Shown here piece by piece: positions 57,808 to 64,000 of a DNA stretch of 64,000 nucleotides; the stretch's first letter is position 1, and each line of letters begins with the position of its first letter. The stretch covers positions 13,976,956 to 14,040,955 of the forward strand of contig JACMZG010001914.1 in NCBI GenBank assembly GCA_018340805.1, written 5' to 3'. The notes beneath the pieces are model-generated. The model searched no databases, was not told the origin of the DNA, and saw only the letters and a list, made by a program, of their open reading frames with translations. Source of the stretch: Microvelia longipes. Lineage: Eukaryota > Arthropoda > Insecta > Hemiptera > Veliidae. Made by a program: the position numbers and the translations under genes.

Positions 57808-58280
57808 ATCGCGTACGGCCTACTTCGGAACTTTTCCTCATTACATCGGATTTCCTAAGCTCATCCTCCCTGCTTCGCACTCGCTTCACTCGTCATCAGA
57901 CAGTGTACACAAGTCATTCAATAAAAATTGAACTAATACTGATAATGAAATGAAACTTAGCCCATATGTTAGTCTTATACATGGCTACATGCGTGCTAAA
58001 TATCAATTGAATCGAATAATTTTTCCACATTTTATGATTTTTTGAAATTTTCGCTGAGTCACTATTGCGGGTTAATGACGTCATAAAAAATATTTTCTGA
58101 ATAGCACAACTACAGCGGTAGACCGATTTTTGTACAAAATTTCAACTTTCTTGCATAAATACAATGGGTGCTACGATGATAACACACACTTTGCAAAACC
58201 ATTTAGGAGGCCTTAAATACGCCTGATACGGGTAATTCCGGTTTTATCCCGTTTTCAGATTTTTTTGCTAACACAATAAT
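57808..58280 (-). repeat. Family A copy, 5S-like part deleted
   Basis: GTACGGCCTACTTCGGAACT is followed after about 90 bases by a jump to ACACAAGTCATTCAATAAAA. It then continues through all remaining blocks, but the final hairpin is lost. Confidence 0.75.
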
Positions 58281-58291
58281 ACTCATTAAAA

Positions 58292-58369
58292 AGAATCAGC
58301 AACTTTGATACTTGGACATGCCGACATTCGATTCATATCCAACAGCAAGTATGGACGGTAGCTGATTCT
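58292..58369. repeat. 78-nt hairpin between two opposed family A copies
   Basis: AGAATCAGC (58292-58300) pairs with GCTGATTCT (58361-58369), and ATACTTG with CAAGTAT, over a ~30-base loop. Confidence 0.55.
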
Positions 58370-58382
58370 ACAATTGTGTTTA

Positions 58383-59335
58383 ATTTTTACTTTTCGTCCT
58401 GTACCGTAGGTATAAAATAAAGCAAACCAGGACTTATCTAAAATTATCCGTTTCAGATGTTTTTAAAACCTCCTGAGTGGTTTTTTACAAAATTGTTTGT
58501 ATGAGTGTGGTCATTGTAGCTCCCAGAGTATTTATGCTAGAGAGGTAAAACTTGGAATAATTATCGGTCTTTTGGACTACTCTTGTTATCCGGAAATAAT
58601 CATTAAATAATAATTTATGACGTCATTATCGGTAATAAATATTTATTAATGTGCAGTTTATGACACATGTAGCCATCTCTAAGAGAAACAAATTTGCCAT
58701 GTTTAATTTCATTATCAGCTATTGTTCTATTTTATATCGAATGAATTTCATACGTGTTTTAAAAAAACCAAAAAATAATTAAAATTAAAATTTTTTTTTT
58801 GTTTGGACTTAAATTTATAAATGTATACTTTGTTTTATCCATTTAACTAAATTTAATTAGATATAGGAGTAGATATAAGCATTAGATATAAGGAGTAGAC
58901 TCGTGTCGCCCACAAGCCTTGAGCTTATGCCACATAAATGGTGAATAAATATTATTTTATGTATATATAATTTGTAATTTAATCATTGTAAATAGGTATT
59001 TAGGCATAAATAAACTATTTATTGATTTATTTAAAAAAGTTGATATTTGGTAAAGTATATTATTTTATGTAATAAATAAGTACACTATGTTTGGCTTTAA
59101 TGAGGCAAGTATATATCTACGGTTTTGTTTGACCATAAAGTTTAAGCAGCATCAAGCAAGATCAGTGCATAGATGGGGGACCGATGATAAAAATCTAATT
59201 ACCATCTCAGGATGAGCGAAATGTGTCTGATATTGTGTTTCAATTTAAATTTGGATATTAGGTAGTCAGGAAGAGCGTATCGAATCTAATGTCTTGAGGA
59301 ACTGTCCGAGGTACCTTGTTCCCAATTTATTTAAC
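58383..59335 (+). repeat. Family A copy with an internal unrelated stretch
   Basis: The head half is 58383-58770 and the tail half 59036-59335, with about 260 bases of AT-rich sequence between. The 5S-like segment at 59136-59190 (AGTTTAAGCAGCATC, AGATGGGGGACCG) is very close to insect 5S wording. It ends GAGGTACCTTGTTCCCAATT. Confidence 0.7.
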
Positions 59336-60169
59336 CGGTGACTACAAAAAAATAGATTTAATTGATTATTAATTTATTATAATTTAATAATAATTAATAA
59401 TGATTAATCCAGAGAGAATTATAACTAAAAGCATGACGTAGAAAATTTAAATGTTTAAGTATTATTTAGCTTATTTAGTATCAGAACGTAACTTCAAATC
59501 TGTTGAAGACTATAAGACTAATATAGTTTCTAAGCAATAATTAAAATTCGAAAAACGATATTGACGGTTTGCGCTAAACGTAGAAACAAACTCACCTCTG
59601 GATTATTGATTTATTGTGTCTGGGTATAAGAACATAAATTTTGCTCCATCCTGGCATGAAACTGAGATTAAATGAAGCATTGATATTAATTACAAAATAT
59701 TTCCCTTCAAATATGGTGTTTTCATTTTACAAACATATTCGTTTTAAGTTCTTATTTAAATTTTTATTTGCCTTTGATTAAAAAAAGGCTGGGATATGAT
59801 TGAGATCAATTTTTCAGATTCAATTTTCAAGTTACATTAAATTCTTTTTACAATTTAATAAAATTTGATAAAAAAGTCTAAATAAAAATCTTAGTTTTAT
59901 TGCTTTGTAGAATTTGTGTCACATACTTTTTGCTTCTCTGGCATATGTGCATATATGATTAAATATATAAACTAGAAGTTGTATATACAAATATAAAAAC
60001 AAATATATGTCAATTAATAAACGTAGCATGTCGTCACAAATATTGATTTATCATGAGCTTATATTTGAGGAATTGAAATTAGCTTTTAAAACATATTATA
60101 TTATACTTACAGGGTCGCAAGGGACTTTTTTTGTCCATTTTTGCACCAGTACCTTCAAAGATCCCTTAT
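59336..60169. other. No recognisable gene
   Basis: AT-rich, nothing seen. The 64-codon frame 60007-60201 is unrecognised. Confidence 0.35.
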
Positions 60170-60610
60170 CTACTGAACTGTTTTTAAGCTGCAAAATGTA
60201 ATTTTTACCAAACTGCCAACAAAATATTTAGAAACAGTACTCTACCTTCTAAGGAATTACAGTTCTTTTAAGAGTAATGATAAAAAAGTCCTTAGGAGGA
60301 GAATTGAATAATTTGAGGTTAATATGTTGCAGGTTATTGAGTGAATTTCGGTGATATTCGTCTATTAAACATGATTATTCTTTATAATAATATTTCCTTC
60401 ATATTATAACTTAAAAATTCGATATAATTTTAAGTATTTAACATTTTTATAAAATACCTAATTACAATTTTAAAATGAAATATTGGCAACACTGATATTT
60501 ATAGTCTGTTAAATTCTTACCAGTTGTTTCTGAATCATCAGATTTCTATTGTTTGTTGAGTAGCTTATTTCATAATTTGTTGATTTAATTTGCTTATTTA
60601 TTATCAAATA
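60170..60610 (+). repeat. Family M repeat, copy 2
   Basis: Same word order as 36860-37330, including TATTGGCAACACTGATATTT at 60481. Confidence 0.65.
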
Positions 60611-61661
60611 AAATCTTAAACATTGTAAAGAATTACTTAAACTACCCATCAAGGTAATCTAATACTGTACTAATCACTGATCAGAGTTACAGTGAAGAGA
60701 ATTAACATAGCTATATTGTTGGAATTGATTAATTTTTAGAACAAACTCTTCTTGACATTAAGAGTGTTGCAACAACTTTAAAGCAATATTTATTACCTTC
60801 AAAATCTCGTAGCAAGTATTTTAAAACCTTCGCATTTTTCTACTTAGTTATTTATTTAAATTATAGTTCCTTATCTTAATTTAATAATTTATTTATTTAT
60901 TTAAATTAAGCACAGCATTTTTAAAAAATAACTTATGTTTACTATTTAGTCGTGAACATTTTATCTTTATTGGCTTTTCCTCAGCAGGCAATCCACCATT
61001 TGTCCGTCAAATGGGTTATTTACCAGCCTCGGCTTTACATTTACATAGCCTTCGGCTCGGGGGATGAATTAAAAAACTCGTCAGCAAAATTCCATTTTGT
61101 ATCGTAATATATATCGTAGTTTCTACGTGAGCAGCTTTATGTTGTTTCATTTTTTTACTTTTAAAAATTAAGAAAATCAAAAAAGAAAGTATGTTCATTA
61201 AAAGAACCTGCTTTCTTATGAGGCAAAATGAGCGTCGGAAAACTAATTTCTTCACTAGCGATTGATTATAAAATGGAATCTATTTCAATAATTATTGTAT
61301 GAACCGATTTTAAGATTTAGCTTATTTTAAGCCTTCAGAATATTTTACTTACTTGCGTACTTACGAATTATTATCACTGTCTGAGGATGAAAATAGGTAA
61401 AAATAAATGTGGTTCGGAGATCTGTGAGCTTTACTTTTTAATTAGTACAGAGTAAAGGAGGATAATAAAAAATAGGTGCGGAAATTCTGATCGGGAAAGT
61501 TTTATTTAGAATCAATGATACATTAAGGTAATAATGGTTTATTATTTTTGTTTCGTTATTTTATCTGTCTTGTCCTGTTAAAGTAAACTGCCTAAGATGT
61601 TTGTAAAGGTCAGGTTTGTTAATAGGTGTGTTTTTAGCATAAATAAGTTACTTAGGTGTTT
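60611..61661. other. No gene; family K-like scrap at 60980-61070
   Basis: AGCCTCGGCTTTACATTTAC and GCCTTCGGCTCGGGGG resemble family K words. The rest is featureless. Confidence 0.4.
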
Positions 61662-62090
61662 CTAAACCTTACACTCTAAACGCCAAGTATTTCGTACGGC
61701 TTGTCTCCCCGAAAGTACCCAATATTTTTGACGCACTTCGTTTAGCACCGTCTCGTGGCCTTGATGGCCCATTAGACAATGATAATGATGTAATAATAAT
61801 CGAGTATATCTATGCTTGGGGTCCAAAATTATCGGTTGTTTAGCTGAGTCTGGAATATGAGCCAACTCTAATCTACCTCAAAGTCTAAGCAAACCATCCT
61901 TTCCTATAAAAGGTGACAAAGGTTCTAATCTATTATTTTTGTATATTTGATTATTAATGACTTGGTCCATTTCATTTTTGAAACTATTTGGTAATTTCGT
62001 TATTAATGATTCTAATAAAATAGGAGTCGATAAAGGATGTTGAGCATTTAGATTTTTAATGGTTACAACAAGATTAGATACAGAGAGCAT
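61662..62090 (-). pseudogene. BEL/Pao-type LTR retrotransposon fragment (integrase zinc-binding region)
   Basis: One minus-strand frame with a single in-frame TGA (about 61875). The N-part (NAQHPLSTPILLESLITKLP) resembles the gag-like DUF1759 region of Pao elements. It runs directly into LSPFIGKDGLLRL, stop, GRLELAHI, KQPIILDPKHRYTRLL, HHYHCLMGHQG and YWVLSGRQAVR, the H-H-C-C integrase zinc-binding region. The protease and reverse transcriptase are missing between the two parts, so this is an internally deleted copy. The second Cys of the C-x2-C pair is lost at the end. No LTRs found. Not functional. Confidence 0.65.
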
Positions 62091-62726
62091 AACCTAAGAT
62101 TAATAACTAAGCTTGCAACCGTAAGTAAATAAAAGCATTTTTTTAAAATAATAATCAATTTTTTACTCGTTTTTTATCCCAAATACCATTTCTTAAAATA
62201 TAACTTGAGAAAATACCGTATCCAAGCAATGAATGGATATGTTAAAAAATGGAAACTTGCTTATAGAGAAATAAAAGCATGGGATTAAGACGCCGCGTAA
62301 GAAGAACCATTTGAAGCGCCATGTTTAGCTTACTTCAAAATCTTATCATTATTTCCTCTCATAGGACTTATTTTTGTGCACATTTTTTATTGAAATCAGG
62401 ATTGTGCAAAATTCATAAAATATCAGAGGGTTATTAAAAGCTCTTAAAGTGTCGGAAACCAAAATCTAAACAGTTAATGAATATTACGTCACGAAATATT
62501 ATGTTCACATTAATGAGCTGACATACATTACCAGAGGTACATATTAACTCTAATCTACATATTAACTGCATATATCATGAAAATTACGTTGCATAAGAAA
62601 TGTATTAATTACACAAAATGCAATATATTTAATCATTAACTTTTTTATTTATGAATAATTGATTAGTAAATGTCATTAATACAAGTAATTAAAGTACTTA
62701 ATTAACCTCAAAGTGAGTGAATATGG
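62091..62726. other. Upstream region of the right-hand secreted-peptide gene
   Basis: AT-rich. GGGATTAAGA at 62281 is only weakly similar to an NF-kappaB-type site. No confident regulatory motif besides the TATA box that follows. Confidence 0.35.
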
Positions 62727-62736
62727 TATATAAATA
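62727..62736 (+). promoter_or_regulatory. TATA box TATATAAATA
   Basis: It lies about 26-33 bases upstream of plausible start sites (ATCAAGC at 62750, CCATTG at 62758), followed by a noncoding exon with a clean donor. Spacing and context make it more convincing than the many other TA-rich strings. Confidence 0.55.
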
Positions 62737-62752
62737 AGGTGCAGAAAGGATC

Positions 62753-62824
62753 AAGCACCATTGTTTGAAGAATTATTTGTCACAGCAAGACACATTTAGA
62801 TAGTCGTTTAGATTGACATACCAG
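62753..62824 (+). other. Noncoding first exon (5' UTR) of the right-hand gene
   Basis: The start is estimated from the TATA box. The exon ends ACATACCAG before GTAAAATAT (donor at 62825). It contains no ATG. It joins the acceptor ATTACAG at 63932-63938. No matching exon was found on the left because that gene's first exon is outside the window. Confidence 0.5.
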
Positions 62825-63938
62825 GTAAAATATTTATTTCATAGTTAATTGTTCAATAGCTGCTTCTAAATGTAATTATAAATAATCAAATTACAAGTCT
62901 CTTTTCAGTGAATATGTTAATTTAATACTGAGAACCTTAGAATTATGCCTTAGAACCTTAGAAAATATAATGAAATCACTAAAGATATGAACTAAAGTTT
63001 GAAAAGAGACCTGTTGAATTGTGTTTCTAAAGTTACGCTCCGACTATTTCATGCTATCCTAATTTTGTATCAATGTTTTGCTTTATTAACTTTATTTTAT
63101 TCAAGAAAACATATTGAGATATGCTTCATTTGAATTTAAGATTTGAATTAAAAACGAATCATCAAGAAATTCTAAATTAAGATTTATAATTTTCGTTCGA
63201 AGTTATCATTTTCATGTCAACTTATTATTAAAAGTTATATAGCAATAGTTGTATACTTATAAATAAAATTATTATAAATATTTTTAATAAATAATAATTT
63301 TATTAACAATAAATTTAATTCAGACGTTTTGATAATATCATGCTTTATGAACAGTATCGTCGTTTTAAAAACGCAGTTGAATTAGGGTCTCTAGTACAAC
63401 ATCTCTGTTATCAGCAGAATACGAAAGATATGCTTCTCCAATATGTTTCTAAACCCAGAACGAAGTTCCAACTACTTATGGTCATTATATACTAGTTAAG
63501 GTCTGAATTGAAAGCAGAGATATTTATATACATAGATATATATACTAGAGAGGGCAAAACCTATCTTAATACATTGAGAGTCCTGAAACATCTTTTTGGG
63601 GCTCTCAGGGACTTTGTGTAACTTCATTAAATCCTCCTCCAAGAACGATTTGAGGTTATAATAAATCAATTGATTTTGGCTTTCCCCAGATTGTTTGTGT
63701 TTTGGTTTGTATTTTTAACGTTTTTTTTTATATATTACTTTAATTTTGTAGTTTTTATTTCATTATATTTAAGCGAAGGTGGTCAGGTTATTTTTAAGCA
63801 TTAAAACTTAACTTAAAGGGCCTCTCTAGTAATAATATCTCTATGTTTATACATATGTAATAAAACAAAAACACGTTTCGAATATAAATATTTGAACGGA
63901 TTTTACTGATCATCGCTCTATTCCTCTTATCATTACAG
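62825..63938 (+). other. Intron 1 of the right-hand gene
   Basis: GTAAAA donor and TTCCTCTTATCATTACAG acceptor. It carries a family B MITE at 63531-63845. The flanking sequence aligns with the left gene's intron in several blocks. Without the MITE it is about 0.8 kb. Confidence 0.55.
63531..63845 (+). mobile_element. Family B MITE, 315 bp, 8-bp target duplication
   Basis: TTTATATA (63523-63530) and TTTATACA (63846-63853) flank CATAGATATATATACTAGAG and CTCTAGTAATAATATCTCTATG (read to 63845). Its length equals the copy at 38821. It is absent from the paralogous intron. Confidence 0.8.
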
Positions 63939-63945
63939 AAGCAAA

Positions 63946-64000
63946 ATGATGAAGGGAATTTTCGCAGTCTGTTTCATTTTATTCATCGCTTCAGTAAGCA
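63946..64000 (+). CDS. Secreted peptide precursor, paralog; partial at window end
   Basis: Two consecutive ATGs (63946, 63949) come seven bases after the splice acceptor. The reading is MMKGIFAVCFILFIASVS, a signal peptide. It aligns with the exon at 2416 (shared AVCF, LF, A.V), and the two exons also share the AAGCAA leader between acceptor and ATG. TCA|GTAAGC at 63991-63999 could be a splice donor, or the frame may continue as in the left gene. The mature peptide is outside the window. Function unknown; role as a secreted small peptide inferred. Confidence 0.6.
   Translation, partial: MMKGIFAVCFILFIASVS

Overview
The window looks like gene-poor, transposon-rich nuclear DNA of an arthropod, most likely an insect. 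The evidence is strong AT bias, long (TA)n tracts, no bacterial-style gene packing, GT-AG intron signals, a TATA promoter, AATAAA signals, and remains of metazoan transposon groups: non-LTR elements, BEL/Pao, Penelope-like, PIF/Harbinger, Crypton-like and tRNA-derived SINEs. Almost all open frames are short and lie in repeats. I could not assign a species.

The only convincing host genes sit at the two edges. At 2416-2529 a short exon encodes a 37-residue secreted peptide precursor with a poly(A) signal 54 bases downstream. At 63946-64000 (cut by the window end) a paralogous signal-peptide exon begins, preceded by a TATA box near 62727, a noncoding first exon ending at 62824 and an intron. The two introns can be aligned in blocks (about 45-150 with 62985-63115; 484-530 with 63118-63165; 805-833 with 63494-63528; 2335-2415 with 63855-63945). 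The blocks are separated by different transposon insertions. This pair is one small duplicated gene family whose members now lie about 61 kb apart.

Between the genes, 1-2.4 kb is intron 1 of the left gene, expanded by a Penelope-like foldback and two inverted-repeat elements. From 3.4 to 10 kb there is a truncated non-LTR element, a 5S-like repeat, a minisatellite, a SINE, (TA)/(GA) tracts and a 2.85-kb non-autonomous PIF/Harbinger element (TTA target duplication) carrying a ~120-bp satellite array. From 10 to 25 kb there are mixed fragments, inverted-repeat elements and Penelope-like ends. The 27-29 kb part holds a SINE, a CCTCGG-motif MITE and a Crypton-like remnant. The 32-34 kb part holds a decayed RNase H-bearing LINE on the minus strand. 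From 36 to 47 kb there are nested 5S-like repeats with P/hAT-like MITEs (8-bp target duplications). From 48 to 51.4 kb a ~30-bp tandem array is split by a 2.16-kb GC-richer block. From 51 to 62 kb there are hairpins, a SINE, MITEs, a foldback and a BEL/Pao fragment.

The most distinctive structure is a dispersed family, called family A here. Its near-complete members are about 0.8 kb, at least 19 copies or fragments occur in the window, and eight contain a segment resembling the internal control region of 5S rRNA. I saw no CRISPR array, no rRNA gene, no intact tRNA gene and no intact transposase. Family letters (A, B, C, F, J, K, M, P) are labels used only in this report.
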